Part shown: in pieces, positions 17,688-32,149 of the stretch
How the letters are laid out: every line of letters starts with the position of its first letter
Numbering within the stretch: the stretch's first letter is position 1
Assembly: GCF_000702305.1 (NCBI RefSeq)
Contig: NZ_JNLC01000018.1
Coordinates: 124,001-188,000 of the forward strand
Direction: 5' to 3'
Length of the DNA stretch: 64,000 nt
Source of the DNA: Allobosea sp. 117
GTDB taxonomy: Bacteria; Pseudomonadota; Alphaproteobacteria; Rhizobiales; Xanthobacteraceae
Notes under the pieces: model-generated
Databases searched by the model: none
The model's input: the letters and a program-made list of their open reading frames with translations, nothing else
What the model was told of the DNA's origin: nothing
Made by a program: the position numbers and the translations under genes

Positions 17688-18382
17688 AATCCGCCGTCAT
17701 CCTGTTTCCCGGCTCCAATCGCGAGGGTGATGTCGCTCGCGCCATCGCCGGCATCTGCGGCACCAAGCCGAACATCGTCTGGCACGCCGACAGCGAGCTG
17801 CCCCCCGGCACTGACCTCGTCGTCCTGCCGGGCGGGTTCTCTTATGGCGACTATCTGCGCTGCGGCGCCATCGCTGCCCGCGCCGGCATCATGCCGGCGG
17901 TGCACGCCCATGCCGCCAAAGGCGGGCTGGTGCTAGGCATCTGCAACGGCTTCCAGATCCTATGCGAAAGCGGCCTGCTGCCCGGCGTGCTGGTGCGCAA
18001 CGCCCGGCTGCGCTTCATCTGCCGCGAGGCGCTGCTGCGCGTCGAGCGCATCGACACGCCCTTCACCCGCCGCTACGCCAAGAACGCCATCGTCCGCTTC
18101 CCCGTCGCCCATGGCGAGGGCAACTACACCGCCGACGCCGAGACGCTGCGCCGCCTCGAGGGCGATGGCCGCGTGATCTTCCGCTATGTCACGGCGAGCG
18201 GCCAGCGCGACGACGAGCAGGTGCTGAACGGCGCCGCCAACTCCATTGCCGGCATCGCCTCCGAGAAGCTGAACGTGCTCGGCCTGATGCCGCACCCCGA
18301 GAACCATGTCGATCCGCTGCTCGGCTCCACCGATGGCCGGCCGCTGTTCGAGAGCCTTGCGAGCGTGCTGGAGCGGGCCTGA
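17684..18382 (+). CDS. purQ: Phosphoribosylformylglycinamidine synthase subunit PurQ (glutaminase)
   Basis: Class I glutamine amidotransferase of 232 residues that supplies ammonia to PurL. The nucleophile Cys87 is in LGICNGFQIL, the oxyanion strand motif is LVVLPGGFSYGDYLRCG, and the His/Glu pair is in LMPHPENHVDPLLGSTDG. The start overlaps the upstream coiled-coil gene by four bases; purL follows 40 bases later. Confidence 0.96.
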   Translation: MKSAVILFPGSNREGDVARAIAGICGTKPNIVWHADSELPPGTDLVVLPGGFSYGDYLRCGAIAARAGIMPAVHAHAAKGGLVLGICNGFQILCESGLLPGVLVRNARLRFICREALLRVERIDTPFTRRYAKNAIVRFPVAHGEGNYTADAETLRRLEGDGRVIFRYVTASGQRDDEQVLNGAANSIAGIASEKLNVLGLMPHPENHVDPLLGSTDGRPLFESLASVLERA

Positions 18383-18422
18383 GGCCTGCCCACGCCCCCG
18401 AAATTGAGATGATGGCGGTCGC

Positions 18423-20633
<2,211 letters not shown>

Positions 20634-20645
20634 GGGAGTCGGACC

Positions 20646-20882
20646 ATGGCCATGGAAGCATCCGAGATCGAGCGGCTGATCCGCGCCGGGCTGCCGGACG
20701 CTGAGATCGTCATCCGCGATCTTGCGGGAGACGGCAATCACTACCACGCGACGGTGGTAAGCGAGGCGTTCCGCGGCAAGTCGCGCGTGCAGCAGCACCA
20801 GCTCGTCTACAAGGCGATCGGTGAGCAGATGGGCGGCGTGCTGCACGCTCTCGCTCTACAGACCGAAGTGCCGAAGAGCTGA
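20646..20882 (+). CDS. bolA: BolA family protein
   Basis: BolA/IbaG-like protein of 78 residues: MAMEASEIERLIRAGLPDAEIVIRDLAGDGNHYHATVVSEAF then FRGKSRVQQHQLVYKAIGEQM with the conserved His used with a CGFS glutaredoxin to bind a [2Fe-2S] cluster. The gene is followed by exactly such a glutaredoxin, a widespread pairing that supports a joint role in iron-sulfur or iron homeostasis. Confidence 0.93.
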   Translation: MAMEASEIERLIRAGLPDAEIVIRDLAGDGNHYHATVVSEAFRGKSRVQQHQLVYKAIGEQMGGVLHALALQTEVPKS

Positions 20883-20889
20883 TCCGGCC

Positions 20890-20917
20890 GCCCGGCGACA
20901 GCGCGCCGGGCTTGCGT
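20890..20917 (+). terminator. Possible terminator between bolA and grxD
   Basis: An 8-bp stem GCCCGGCG/CGCCGGGC around ACAGCG, followed only by a weak TTGCGTTATT. It may be a transcript-stabilising hairpin instead. Confidence 0.4.
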
Positions 20918-21017
20918 TATTGTGATGGCAAGGGTTGAACGGCGCGGCTCGCGTCCTCACCTATGGATCGACAGGACACTGGCTCCCGCGCGGAGCCTGA
21001 GACGGGGTAGGCGCCAC

Positions 21018-21356
21018 ATGAGCATCCACGATTTCATTGACAGCCAGGTGAAGAGCAACGACGTCGTCGTCTTCATGAAGGGCACGCCGCAATTCCCGAT
21101 GTGCGGCTTCTCCGGTCAGGTGGTGCAGATCCTGAACCATCTTGGCGTTGACTATAAGGGTATCAACGTCCTCGATTCCGACGAGATGCGCCAGGGCATC
21201 AAGGAATTCACGAGCTGGCCGACCATCCCCCAGATCTTCGTGAAGGGCGAGTTCATCGGCGGCTGCGACATCGTCCGTGAGATGTTCCAGTCGGGCGAGC
21301 TGCAGACCCTGCTCGAGGAGAAGGGCGTGCCGGTGATGGGCCGCGCCTCGGCGTGA
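21018..21356 (+). CDS. grxD: Monothiol CGFS glutaredoxin (Grx4/GrxD type)
   Basis: Glutaredoxin of 112 residues with the monothiol active site CGFS at residues 29-32 in [14 protein letters not shown], the glutathione-binding TVP-like [19 protein letters not shown], and the end segment [14 protein letters not shown] glutaredoxins bind a bridging [2Fe-2S] cluster with glutathione and deliver it to apoproteins, often with BolA, whose gene lies upstream. The ATG at 21018 gives the family start [19 protein letters not shown]. Confidence 0.95.
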   Translation: MSIHDFIDSQVKSNDVVVFMKGTPQFPMCGFSGQVVQILNHLGVDYKGINVLDSDEMRQGIKEFTSWPTIPQIFVKGEFIGGCDIVREMFQSGELQTLLEEKGVPVMGRASA

Positions 21357-21384
21357 GCCTTCCCGTGCCGACCGACATGCATTG

Positions 21385-21408
21385 CGGGGCGCTTCGGCGC
21401 CCCGTTTT
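21385..21408 (+). terminator. Intrinsic terminator after grxD
   Basis: An 8-bp stem CGGGGCGC/GCGCCCCG with a TTCG tetraloop, followed by TTTTCGTTT. Confidence 0.92.
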
Positions 21409-21481
21409 CGTTTGAACGGATGACCAGAACGAACGTTCTAGCCTTTCCGTTCTCGGCGACGGAACAGGGAGTTCAGGCCGC

Positions 21482-21874
21482 GTGACGAAGAACTCGCCTC
21501 CACAGGAGACCGCTTCCCAGCTCATCGACGCGCGGATCAGCGAACTCGGCGACTGGCGGGGCGCGATGCTCGCCCATGTCCGCGCGCTCATCCGGCAGGC
21601 CGATCCCGACGTCGTCGAGGAATGGAAATGGCGCGGCGTGCCCGTCTGGTCGCACGACGGCATCATCTGCACCGGCGAGACCTATAAGAACGTGGTCAAG
21701 CTGACCTTCGCCAAGGGCGCCTCGCTCGATGACCCCTCCAAGCTGTTCAACGCCAGCCTCGACGGCAATTTGAGGCGCGCCCTCGACCTCCACGCGGGCG
21801 ACCATATCGACGCGGGCGCCTTCAAGGCGCTCATCCGCTCGGCTGTGAAGCTGAACAGAGCCAAAGCGCGGTGA
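21482..21874 (+). CDS. DUF1801 domain protein
   Basis: Protein of 130 residues with the DUF1801 pattern: helical start, IRQADPDVVEEWKWRGVPVWSHDGIICTGETYKNVVKLTFAKGASLDD and the C-terminal LDLHAGDHIDAGAFKALIRSAVKLN. Relatives have a YdhG/frataxin-like fold but unknown function. The GTG at 21482 is the only good start; upstream, the stretch GGAACAGGGAG could serve as ribosome-binding site. It is a monocistronic gene convergent with rpsD and shares a terminator with it. Confidence 0.85.
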   Translation: MTKNSPPQETASQLIDARISELGDWRGAMLAHVRALIRQADPDVVEEWKWRGVPVWSHDGIICTGETYKNVVKLTFAKGASLDDPSKLFNASLDGNLRRALDLHAGDHIDAGAFKALIRSAVKLNRAKAR

Positions 21875-21904
21875 TCGCCGCTGCGAGGCTGAATACAGCA
21901 ACAA

Positions 21905-21930
21905 AAAAGCCGCCCATTGGGGCGGCTTTT
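21905..21930. terminator. Bidirectional terminator between DUF1801 gene and rpsD
   Basis: An 11-bp stem AAAAGCCGCCC/GGGCGGCTTTT with ATTG loop; T-runs on both strands serve the convergent genes. Confidence 0.92.
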
Positions 21931-21951
21931 CGTATCGGCGATCCGAAAAGA

Positions 21952-22569
21952 TCAGCGCGAGTAATATTCGACGACCAGGTTCGGCTCCATCACGACCGGA
22001 TACGGAACCTCATTCAGCTCCGGCACGCGGGCGAACTTGGCGGTCATCTTGGAGTGGTCGACCTCAAGATAGTCCGGCACGTCGCGCTCGCCGGAGGCGG
22101 CTGCCTCGATCACGAGGGCGAGCTGCTTGGAGGCGTCCTTCACCTCGACCACGTCGCCGACCTTCACCTGGTAGCTCGGGACGTTGACGCGGCGGCCGTT
22201 CACCTTCACGTGGCCGTGGCTCACGAACTGGCGGGCGGCGAACACGGTCGGCACGAACTTGGCGCGGTAGACGACCGCGTCGAGACGGCGCTCCAAGAGG
22301 CCGATCAGGTTGGCGCCGGTGTCGCCCTTGAGGCGCGAGGCCTCGACATAGACCGAATAGAACTGCTTCTCGCCGATCGAGGCATAGTAGCCCTTCAGCT
22401 TCTGCTTGGCGCGCAGCTGCACGCCGAAATCGGAGAGCTTGCCCTTGCGGCGCTGGCCGTGCTGTCCGGGGCCGTATTCGCGCTTGTTGATGGGGCTCTT
22501 CGGGCGGCCCCAGATGTTCTCGCCCATACGGCGGTCAAGCTTGTGCTTGGCCGAAACGCGCTTGCTCAT
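21952..22569 (-). CDS. rpsD: 30S ribosomal protein S4
   Basis: S4 of 205 residues, a primary 16S rRNA binder. Start [38 protein letters not shown]; the S4 RNA-binding domain is [46 protein letters not shown]. Residues 1-50 carry no zinc-binding cysteines, so this is the C-minus form. It is a single gene here, not within an S13-S11-alpha operon, as is usual in alphaproteobacteria. Confidence 0.97.
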   Translation of the reverse strand: MSKRVSAKHKLDRRMGENIWGRPKSPINKREYGPGQHGQRRKGKLSDFGVQLRAKQKLKGYYASIGEKQFYSVYVEASRLKGDTGANLIGLLERRLDAVVYRAKFVPTVFAARQFVSHGHVKVNGRRVNVPSYQVKVGDVVEVKDASKQLALVIEAAASGERDVPDYLEVDHSKMTAKFARVPELNEVPYPVVMEPNLVVEYYSR

Positions 22570-22760
22570 GCGCTGGTCCTCTTCGCATCGGTTGCGGTTT
22601 GGATCGCGCCCCCTCCTCTCCCCCTCTCGGGGTCGACAGGCACTGTCCGAACGCGCCGGACAGAACCACGGGTGCGTGAAACGTCACGCGGGACCGTTTC
22701 CAGTCCCGCGAGGAGGCGGTGCATAGGCGGAAAAGCGCGGAAGGTCAAGAGCCGGGCGCC

Positions 22761-24062
22761 TCAGCGCCCCTTCCTCAGCGCATCCAGCACGTCGAGGCTG
22801 GCATAGCCGTCGGCGGGGGCGAGGCCCACCTTCTCCTGGAAGTTCCGCACGGCGCGCATCGTCATGTTGCCGACCCGTCCGTCCGTGCCGCCGGTGTCGA
22901 AGCCGGCGGCGGTGAGGCGCTTCTGCACTTCCTGCACCTCGGCCAGCGTCAGCGCCCGCTCCCCGCCGGGGAACGGCGTCTTGAACGGAGGGTCTCCCAG
23001 TACCCGGTCGCCGAGATGGCAGACCGCGAGCGCGTAGTTCATCGACGGGTTGTAGGACTTCACCGCGTAGAAATTCTGGGTCAGCAGGAAGCACGGTCCG
23101 TCCGTGCCGACCGGCGCCCACAGCCGGGCGGAAGCCTTGGGATAAGCGAAGCGGCCAGCCGCCGGCTTCACGCCGAGCCCCTGCCATACCTCGACGGTGC
23201 GCACGGTGCGCGCGTCCGCAAGCTTGTCCGGCAGGCCGGCCATGGTCACCTCGAAGCCCCACGGGATGCCGCGCTGATAGCGCCCGCGCTTGATCAGGTA
23301 AATGGCGCTGCCGGCGAGCGCGTCGTCGACGTCGTAGGGCGAGATGCGCCCGTCGCCGTCGAAATCCGTGCCGACATTGAGCCAGACCTCCGGCATCCAC
23401 TGCGTATGGCCCATGGCGCCGGCCCAGGAGCCCCGCATCTCCTCCGGCGTCGCCCAGCCGCGCTGCACGATGACGAGCGCGTTGAGAAACTCGGTCTCCC
23501 AATATTTGCGCCGTCGCGGCTCGCCCCAGGCGAGCGCGCCGAGCGAGGCGAAGACCGGCTTCATGTGATCCGGATCGTCGACCAGTTCGCCGAAGGCGCT
23601 CTCCATGCCCCATAGGCCGAGCAGAACGTCCGGCGCGACGCCGTAGTCGGCCTCCAGCCGCTTCAGCAGCGCCGCGTGCTTCTTCGCCGCCGCCCGGCCG
23701 GTCACGAGGCGCCATTCCGAGATACGGCGGTTGAGATATTGCCAGAGCTCCTCGCGGAATTCCGGCTGTGCGCTTTCCTTGGCGAACACGCTCATGTCGG
23801 GCTTCAGCGTCCGCGTGACCCGATCATAGACCGCGTCGGAAATGCCGCGCGCCCGCGCGCGGGCGCGGAACCCCTCGACCCAGGCCGGAAAGGACTGCTT
23901 GGCGGATTGCGCGAAGGCTCCGCTCCCGGCCAGCAGTAGCGCGCCGGCACCAGCCAGCAGCGACCGACGGTCGAAGACGGATTCAGCAGAGCTCGGAATC
24001 ACCAATGCACCCGCACGCACCTCACCTTGCGACACATTGCGGGTGGATCGCGGCGGCGGCAA
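22761..24062 (-). CDS. Lytic murein transglycosylase, MltB type, with C-terminal peptidoglycan-binding domain
   Basis: Periplasmic enzyme of up to 433 residues that cuts the glycan strand of peptidoglycan. A twin-arginine-like signal (DRRSLLAGAGALLLAGSGAFAQ, residues 31-52) is followed by the SLT domain with catalytic Glu154 in GLWGMESAFGELVDDP, and AGAMGHTQWMPEVWLNVGTDFDGDGRISPYD. Residues about 365-430 are a PG-binding-1 domain (LAEVQEVQKRLTAAGFDTGGTDGRVG). The first codon is uncertain: GTG codons around residues 15-21 have an AAGGTGAG sequence near them and would give a shorter leader. Confidence 0.9.
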   Translation of the reverse strand: MPPPRSTRNVSQGEVRAGALVIPSSAESVFDRRSLLAGAGALLLAGSGAFAQSAKQSFPAWVEGFRARARARGISDAVYDRVTRTLKPDMSVFAKESAQPEFREELWQYLNRRISEWRLVTGRAAAKKHAALLKRLEADYGVAPDVLLGLWGMESAFGELVDDPDHMKPVFASLGALAWGEPRRRKYWETEFLNALVIVQRGWATPEEMRGSWAGAMGHTQWMPEVWLNVGTDFDGDGRISPYDVDDALAGSAIYLIKRGRYQRGIPWGFEVTMAGLPDKLADARTVRTVEVWQGLGVKPAAGRFAYPKASARLWAPVGTDGPCFLLTQNFYAVKSYNPSMNYALAVCHLGDRVLGDPPFKTPFPGGERALTLAEVQEVQKRLTAAGFDTGGTDGRVGNMTMRAVRNFQEKVGLAPADGYASLDVLDALRKGR

Positions 24063-24077
24063 GACGCGTGTTGCGCG

Positions 24078-24998
24078 TCAGGCGACTACGGGCATCGCCT
24101 CGATGAGTTCGCCGGCGCGCACCGGGCGCTCGACGATGTGACCGACCAGCGCCGCGTCGAGCGGATGGCCGGTGGAGAACAGCCGCAGCGGCGCCGGGCT
24201 CGCCGAGAAGGCGACGGGGCCGAGCAGCGAGCCAAGGCGACGTGCGATCGCCGGCGCCGGATCGACCCAGCGCACCGGCCATGGCGCGGCGCGCTTCAGC
24301 CGGTCGAGCACCAGCGGATAGTGCGTGCAGGCGAGCACCACGGTGTCGGTGCGCGCGCGCACCTCGCGCACGAAGCAGGGGCCGATCTCTGCGGCGAAGG
24401 CGGCGTCCGGCACCTCGTCGCCCGCCATCGCTGCCTCAGCCATGGTAGCGAGGTTGGTGCTGCCGACCAGCGTCACGCGGCAGTCGCCGGCGAAATCGCG
24501 GATCAGCGCCTGGGTATAGTCGCGCTTCACGGTACCCGGCGTCGCCAGCACGCTGACCTGCCGCGTGAGGGAGGCCTCGCAGGCCGGCTTGATCGCCGGC
24601 ACGGTGCCGATGAACGGAATAGTGTAGCGGGCCCGAAGCGCCGGCAGGACCAGCGTGGAGGCCGTGTTGCAGGCGATCACCACCGCGTCGGGATCGAGCC
24701 GTGCGATCAGCGCGCCGACCACCGCCAGCACGCGCCGCACCAGTTCGTCCTCGGAGAGCCGGCCATAGGGGAAGCCGGCATCGTCGGCCGCATAGACGAA
24801 GCGGGCATCCGGCCGGGTCCGGGCCAGCTCGCGGAACACCGAGAGGCCTCCGAGGCCGGAATCGAAGACGAGGATGGTGGGCGGACGAAGCGCGGTGGCG
24901 GGCGTATGCGACGACACGGATGACAGCCCGAAGCTCGGCCCGGTGGACGGCGCGGGGCCGAAACCGGAAGCGGGTGAAGTCTCGATACGCATCGTCAT
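24078..24998 (-). CDS. murI: Glutamate racemase
   Basis: Cofactor-independent racemase making D-glutamate for peptidoglycan, 306 residues from the chosen start. The two catalytic cysteines are Cys110 (VVIACNTAST) and Cys224 (VVLACTHYPLVLD); FDSGLGGLSVFREL and DDAGFPYGRLSEDEL are conserved. The first 38 residues are a Ser/Pro-rich linker not usual for MurI; starts at 25019 or 25007 are also possible, so the N-terminus is unsettled. It lies downstream of the RNA methyltransferase gene on the same strand, with a gap of about 80 bases. Confidence 0.92.
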   Translation of the reverse strand: MTMRIETSPASGFGPAPSTGPSFGLSSVSSHTPATALRPPTILVFDSGLGGLSVFRELARTRPDARFVYAADDAGFPYGRLSEDELVRRVLAVVGALIARLDPDAVVIACNTASTLVLPALRARYTIPFIGTVPAIKPACEASLTRQVSVLATPGTVKRDYTQALIRDFAGDCRVTLVGSTNLATMAEAAMAGDEVPDAAFAAEIGPCFVREVRARTDTVVLACTHYPLVLDRLKRAAPWPVRWVDPAPAIARRLGSLLGPVAFSASPAPLRLFSTGHPLDAALVGHIVERPVRAGELIEAMPVVA

Positions 24999-25080
24999 GT
25001 CCCCCATCCCAGGCGGCATTGTGGCGCGTCTTGGTGAACGGAGCGTTTCCGCGCAGAGCTGTGGCGGAAAAATCGCGTGG

Positions 25081-25911
25081 TCAGTCCTCGGCTTCGGGGG
25101 ATTTCGCACCCTTGCGCTCGAAACGCGCGGCCCGGCGCGCCATGCGCCCTTCCCTGCCCTCGACCAGAGCGGTGATCATGCCGTGCAGGGTCGCGAGGTC
25201 CTGCTTGGTCAGGCCGACGCGGTGGAAGATGTTGCGGATGTTGCGCGTGGTGGAGGGGCGCTTCTCCGGTGAGCGGAAGAACGCCGCCTCGTCGAGCTCG
25301 CGCTCGATATGGTCGAACAGGGCGAGCAGGTCCGCCTTGTCGGCGATCGGCGAGCGATCCGGCGGCGCGAAGGGCAAGGCGCCCTGCGAGGCGAGCTTGA
25401 ACCATTCATAACCGACGATCGCCACCGCCATGCCGAGATTGAGCGAGGCGAAGGCCGGGTTCACCGGCAGTGTCAGGATGGCGTCGGCCAGGGACACCTC
25501 CTCGGTGTAGAGGCCGGTGCGCTCGCGCCCGAACAGCAGGCCGACATCCTCGCCGCCGGCGAGACGCAAGGCCACCTCGGCCGCCATCGCGTCCGCCCCG
25601 AGCACGGGTTTGGCCATGCCGCGCTCGCGTGCCGTAGTGGCGGCGACGAACTTCAGGTCGGCGATCGCCGAGCGCAGGTCGGGAAAGAGCTCCGCGCCCT
25701 CCAGGATGCGGTCGGCGCCGGAGGCGAAGGTGACGGCCTTGGGGTTCGGCCACCCCTCGCGCGGATTGACGAGCCGCAGCCGCGACAGCCCGAAATTGCC
25801 CATGGCCCGCACGGCCGAGCCGATGTTCTCCCCAAGCTGCGGCTCGACGAGGATGACCACCGGTCCGCCCTCGGCCCACGCCTTCGTGCTGTCGGTTCCC
25901 GCGCCCGGCAT
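25081..25911 (-). CDS. SPOUT RNA methyltransferase of the TrmJ/TrmH group 1 family
   Basis: Predicted SAM-dependent tRNA 2'-O-methyltransferase, 276 residues. VVILVEPQLGENIGSAVRAMGNFGLSRLRLVNPREGWPN is the SPOUT motif 1, FGRERTGLYTEEVSLADAILTLPVNPAFASLNLGMAVAIVGYE carries motifs 2-3 and the trefoil knot. TrmJ methylates position 32 of tRNAs in E. coli; the exact target here is inferred. The ATG at 25911 is fixed by GGAGGGGCGAC; residues after about 240 form a helical, basic tail. Confidence 0.9.
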   Translation of the reverse strand: MPGAGTDSTKAWAEGGPVVILVEPQLGENIGSAVRAMGNFGLSRLRLVNPREGWPNPKAVTFASGADRILEGAELFPDLRSAIADLKFVAATTARERGMAKPVLGADAMAAEVALRLAGGEDVGLLFGRERTGLYTEEVSLADAILTLPVNPAFASLNLGMAVAIVGYEWFKLASQGALPFAPPDRSPIADKADLLALFDHIERELDEAAFFRSPEKRPSTTRNIRNIFHRVGLTKQDLATLHGMITALVEGREGRMARRAARFERKGAKSPEAED

Positions 25912-26224
25912 GTCGCCCCTCCGCAAAGCCCGCTGATATAGCCGCGCGCGGTCCGCTTGCGAAGCGCCCCACCGGTCGCGGGCGCAATTTCCGCGAACCG
26001 CGCCGCGGTTTGGAGCCGGCGACGTCAAGCCGTTGATACGGAAGGACTTCCCGATTGCCGGAAAATCGCCCGCGACGGGCCTCGGATCCTCACGATTTAC
26101 CTAAAGTCGGCGCAGCGGATGCTTTCCCAATTCCGGGCGACGCGTTATCACGCCCGCACCGGCGCGTGCCGCGGACACTCGCTGAGGCCCCAATACGATA
26201 TTACCATCCGCACGAGGAACGATC

Positions 26225-27436
26225 ATGGCGAAGATCAAGGTGGCGAATCCCGTCGTCGAACTCGACGGCGACGAGATGACCCGCATTATCTGGCAGTACA
26301 TCAAGGACAAGCTGATCCACCCCTACCTCGATGTGAATCTTGAGTATTACGACCTCAGCATCGAGCACCGCGACGCCACCAACGACCAGGTCACGGTGGA
26401 TGCTGCCGAAGCGATCAAGCGCGTCGGCGTGGGCGTGAAGTGCGCCACCATCACCGCCGACGAGGCGCGCGTGAAGGAGTTTGGCCTGAAGGAGATGTGG
26501 AAGTCGCCGAACGGCACCATCCGCAACATCCTCGGCGGCGTGATCTTCCGCGAGCCGATCATCTGCAAGAACGTGCCGCGCCTTGTTCCCGGTTGGACCC
26601 AGCCGATCGTCGTCGGCCGCCACGCCTTCGGCGATCAGTACCGCGCCACCGATTTCAAGGTGCCGGGCAAGGGCAAGCTGACGATCAAGTTCGTCGGCGA
26701 GGACGGCACCGTGATCGAGAAGGACGTCTATTCCTATCCCGGTTCCGGCGTCGCCATGGCGATGTACAACATCGACGAGTCGATCCGGGAGTTTGCGCGC
26801 GCCTCGCTCAATTACGGCCTGATGCGCAACTATCCGGTCTATCTTTCGACCAAGAACACCATCCTCAAGCAGTATGACGGCCGCTTCAAGGAGATCTTCC
26901 AGTCGATCTACGACGCCGAGTTCAAGGCCGAGTTCGAGAAGCGGAAGATCTGGTACGAGCACCGCCTGATCGACGACATGGTCGCCTCGGCGCTGAAGTG
27001 GTCCGGCGGCTATGTGTGGGCCTGCAAGAACTATGACGGCGACGTACAGTCCGACATCGTCGCGCAGGGCTTCGGCTCGCTCGGCCTGATGACCTCCGTG
27101 CTGATGACTCCGGACGGCAAGACGGTCGAGGCGGAAGCCGCGCACGGCACGGTGACGCGCCACTATCGCGAGCACCAGAAGGGCAAGGAGACCTCGACCA
27201 ACTCCATCGCGTCGATCTTCGCCTGGACACGCGGTCTCGCCCATCGCGCCAAGCTCGACGACAATGCCGAGCTCGCCACCTTCGCCAAGACGCTGGAGAA
27301 GGTCTGCGTCGACACGGTGGAAAGCGGCGACATGACGAAGGATCTCGCACTCCTCGTCGGCGCCGACCAGAAGTGGCTCTCCACCACCGGCTTCCTCGAC
27401 AAGGTGTCCGAGAATCTCTCGAAGGCGCTCGCCTGA
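26225..27436 (+). CDS. icd: NADP-dependent isocitrate dehydrogenase
   Basis: TCA-cycle enzyme of 403 residues, homodimeric type close to eukaryotic NADP-IDH, as in most Rhizobiales. Seen: start [20 protein letters not shown], the substrate serine/arginine segment [23 protein letters not shown], and [24 protein letters not shown] with metal Asp residues, then [17 protein letters not shown] for NADP. Preceded by GAGGAACGATC. Full length. Confidence 0.97.
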   Translation: MAKIKVANPVVELDGDEMTRIIWQYIKDKLIHPYLDVNLEYYDLSIEHRDATNDQVTVDAAEAIKRVGVGVKCATITADEARVKEFGLKEMWKSPNGTIRNILGGVIFREPIICKNVPRLVPGWTQPIVVGRHAFGDQYRATDFKVPGKGKLTIKFVGEDGTVIEKDVYSYPGSGVAMAMYNIDESIREFARASLNYGLMRNYPVYLSTKNTILKQYDGRFKEIFQSIYDAEFKAEFEKRKIWYEHRLIDDMVASALKWSGGYVWACKNYDGDVQSDIVAQGFGSLGLMTSVLMTPDGKTVEAEAAHGTVTRHYREHQKGKETSTNSIASIFAWTRGLAHRAKLDDNAELATFAKTLEKVCVDTVESGDMTKDLALLVGADQKWLSTTGFLDKVSENLSKALA

Positions 27437-27454
27437 CGCCTCCGCATACGACAG

Positions 27455-27481
27455 GGCGCGGCGGACATGCGCCGCCGCGCC
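27455..27481. terminator. Hairpin between convergent icd and K+ channel genes
   Basis: A perfect 10-bp GC stem (GGCGCGGCGG with CCGCCGCGCC) around ACATGCG. There is no T-run, so it may stop or stabilise transcripts rather than be a classical terminator. Confidence 0.45.
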
Positions 27482-27553
27482 ATCCCTGCCCCGCAGGCAC
27501 CGCTTAGGCCTCCGCGGCCCCGAGGAGCCACGGCGCCAGGCCCGAGACGCGCC

Positions 27554-28810
27554 TCACATCGGCTTTGTGTCGCCCCGCGCGGGTATCTCGTCGCCCGCGA
27601 TATCGGCGCTGCGCTTCAGCGCGTGCGGGCCTTCCACCTCCCGCGCCATGGCGCGAATGCGCTGGCCGATCTGCGGATGGTGATGCACCACCTCGTCGAG
27701 GTCGCGCGCATCGAGCATCAGTAGCATGCAGCCGGTGCGCGCCCGCGCCGTGGCGGCGCGCTTCGCCTCGTGCAGCAGCGCCATCTCGCCGAAGAACTGG
27801 CCCTCGCCGAGCAGCACCGTCTCGTGCACGAACTCGAGCTCCACCTCGCCCGAGGCGATGAAATACATGGAGCTCGCGACCTCGCCGCGCCGCACCACGA
27901 TCTCGCCCGGTTCCGCGCGGTGCGCCGAGAGGATCTTGTGGATCTCGCCGATGCCGGCGGCGTCGAGATCGGCGAACAGCGGCACGCGCGCCACCATGCC
28001 CCAGGTGATGATGAAGTCGCGCCGCTTGATCACCTCGACGAAGGCGGTGGCGATGATGCCGACCGGCAGGGCGATCATGATAAGGCCGGAGAGCATGGTG
28101 AAGCCGGCGATGACGCGGCCCGGCGCCGAGATGGGATAGACATCGCCATAGCCGACCGTCGTCACCGTCGCGATCGCCCACCACATCGCCTGAGGGATCG
28201 AGCCGAACTTGTCCGGCTGCACGTTGCGCTCGGCCACATACATGGCCGAGGCCGAGACCAGCACCACCGCCACCACCAGCCAGAAGCAGGCGACCAGCGA
28301 CTGCCGCTCCGAGCGCAGCACCTCGATGAGCGACTGCATGCCGGGCGAGTAGCGCGCGAGCTTGACGAAGCGCAGCAGGCGCAGGATGGCGAGCGTGCGC
28401 AGCTCGAGGCCGAGAAAGGCGGAGAGCACGAAAGGCAGCCAGGCCAGAAGATCGACGATGGCCGGCAGGGTCGCCATGTAGCGCAGCCGCGCCCTCGCCT
28501 GGCTGAGCCCGCGATAACGTGGATTCTCCGGCGACACCCAGACGCGGCCGGCATATTCGACGGCGAAGACGACCAGCGAGAACGCCTCGAACAGATGGAA
28601 TTCCACGCGGTCGCGGAGCGCGAGGCTCGGCACGGTCTCCAGCACCGCAGCAGTGACATTGGTGAGGATGAGGAGGATGAGCCCGTAATTGATCCACTCG
28701 GCCAGCGGATCATGGGCGGCATCGCGCTCCAATATCTCGTAGACGCGGCGGCGGTGCTTGCGCGTCGGCCGGAACGCCTCCCACCATCTGCCCTTCCTGT
28801 GGGCCGTCAT
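27554..28810 (-). CDS. Voltage-gated-like K+ channel with cyclic-nucleotide-binding domain
   Basis: Inner-membrane channel of 418 residues. Six membrane segments span about 40-285; S4 is arginine-rich (LRTLAILRLLRFVKLARY, residues 138-154). The pore helix and filter are AIATVTTVGYGDVYP (TVGYG at 218-222), giving K+ selectivity. After the S6 helix, residues about 290-400 form a cyclic-nucleotide-binding domain with the phosphate cassette FFGEMALLHEAKRAAT. Related bacterial channels (MloK1 type) open with cAMP; whether ligand binding is retained is inference. The start is at 28810, after AGGGGCGTTG. Confidence 0.9.
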   Translation of the reverse strand: MTAHRKGRWWEAFRPTRKHRRRVYEILERDAAHDPLAEWINYGLILLILTNVTAAVLETVPSLALRDRVEFHLFEAFSLVVFAVEYAGRVWVSPENPRYRGLSQARARLRYMATLPAIVDLLAWLPFVLSAFLGLELRTLAILRLLRFVKLARYSPGMQSLIEVLRSERQSLVACFWLVVAVVLVSASAMYVAERNVQPDKFGSIPQAMWWAIATVTTVGYGDVYPISAPGRVIAGFTMLSGLIMIALPVGIIATAFVEVIKRRDFIITWGMVARVPLFADLDAAGIGEIHKILSAHRAEPGEIVVRRGEVASSMYFIASGEVELEFVHETVLLGEGQFFGEMALLHEAKRAATARARTGCMLLMLDARDLDEVVHHHPQIGQRIRAMAREVEGPHALKRSADIAGDEIPARGDTKPM

Positions 28811-29217
28811 CAACGCCCCTGCCCCACGCAATCGGCCTGCCGGCGCACCCTGCGCCCGCATTCACTCGGCTCGAAACGCTCTCACGGCACGTGCCGGTCG
28901 ACCCGACGCAAACCCGTACGCCGAGCCGGACGCGTCGACACGTAGCCGGGCCTGTCCAAGCCTATTCTGCACGTCGCGGCCTCGGATGCCGAGGGAGCCC
29001 CTCCCGAGCCGGCTGCGCCCAGGATCGCGCTACAGCCCCATCGGAGCCGATGGAGCCCTCCCGAGCTGGCTCCGCCCTTCAAACCTGATGGCGAGCGACT
29101 GCCGATCCTCCGGCGCAACCTGCCCGCAGACACGTTATCAAGGGCGAAGGGCAATCCCGACCCAAAGTCGGCCGCCGGCTTCACCACGCGACAACCGTTG
29201 CCGCCGGCTGGCCGTAC
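28811..29217. other. Gene-free stretch with an imperfect duplication
   Basis: About 400 bases between the K+ channel promoter side and the end of alaS. No reading frame looks coding. Two diverged copies of a segment of about 35 bases lie at roughly 28990-29022 and 29050-29080, sharing the core GAGCCC(C)TCCCGAGC. It must hold the channel promoter; no clear -35/-10 pair was found. Confidence 0.5.
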
Positions 29218-31872
<2,655 letters not shown>

Positions 31873-32149
31873 TGAACAGGGTCCGCCGGGTTCACTCAGA
31901 CGACCGGCGCTCGGGGCGCCGGCCCGCGCAACCATGCGCGAGCCCCGGTTCTACCGACGCGCCAATGCCTTGTCCAGAAAGGCCGCGCGCCGCCCCGCCA
32001 CGCCGGCCAAACGCCTCAAACGCAGGCGATCCGCGCCGGCATCCCGGCGTCCGATATCCATGGCCGCGATCAGCCTTCCCGGATCGCGTACCGGATGGAG
32101 GAGCAGGCCCGCAGCCAGCCGCCCCGAACCCGGCTCCCGAAACCGGCCA

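Noticed and set aside
28882-29187. A 101-codon minus-strand frame between the K+ channel and alaS
   Set aside because: Composition Gly/Arg/Ser-rich, no ribosome-binding site and it includes the degenerate duplication.
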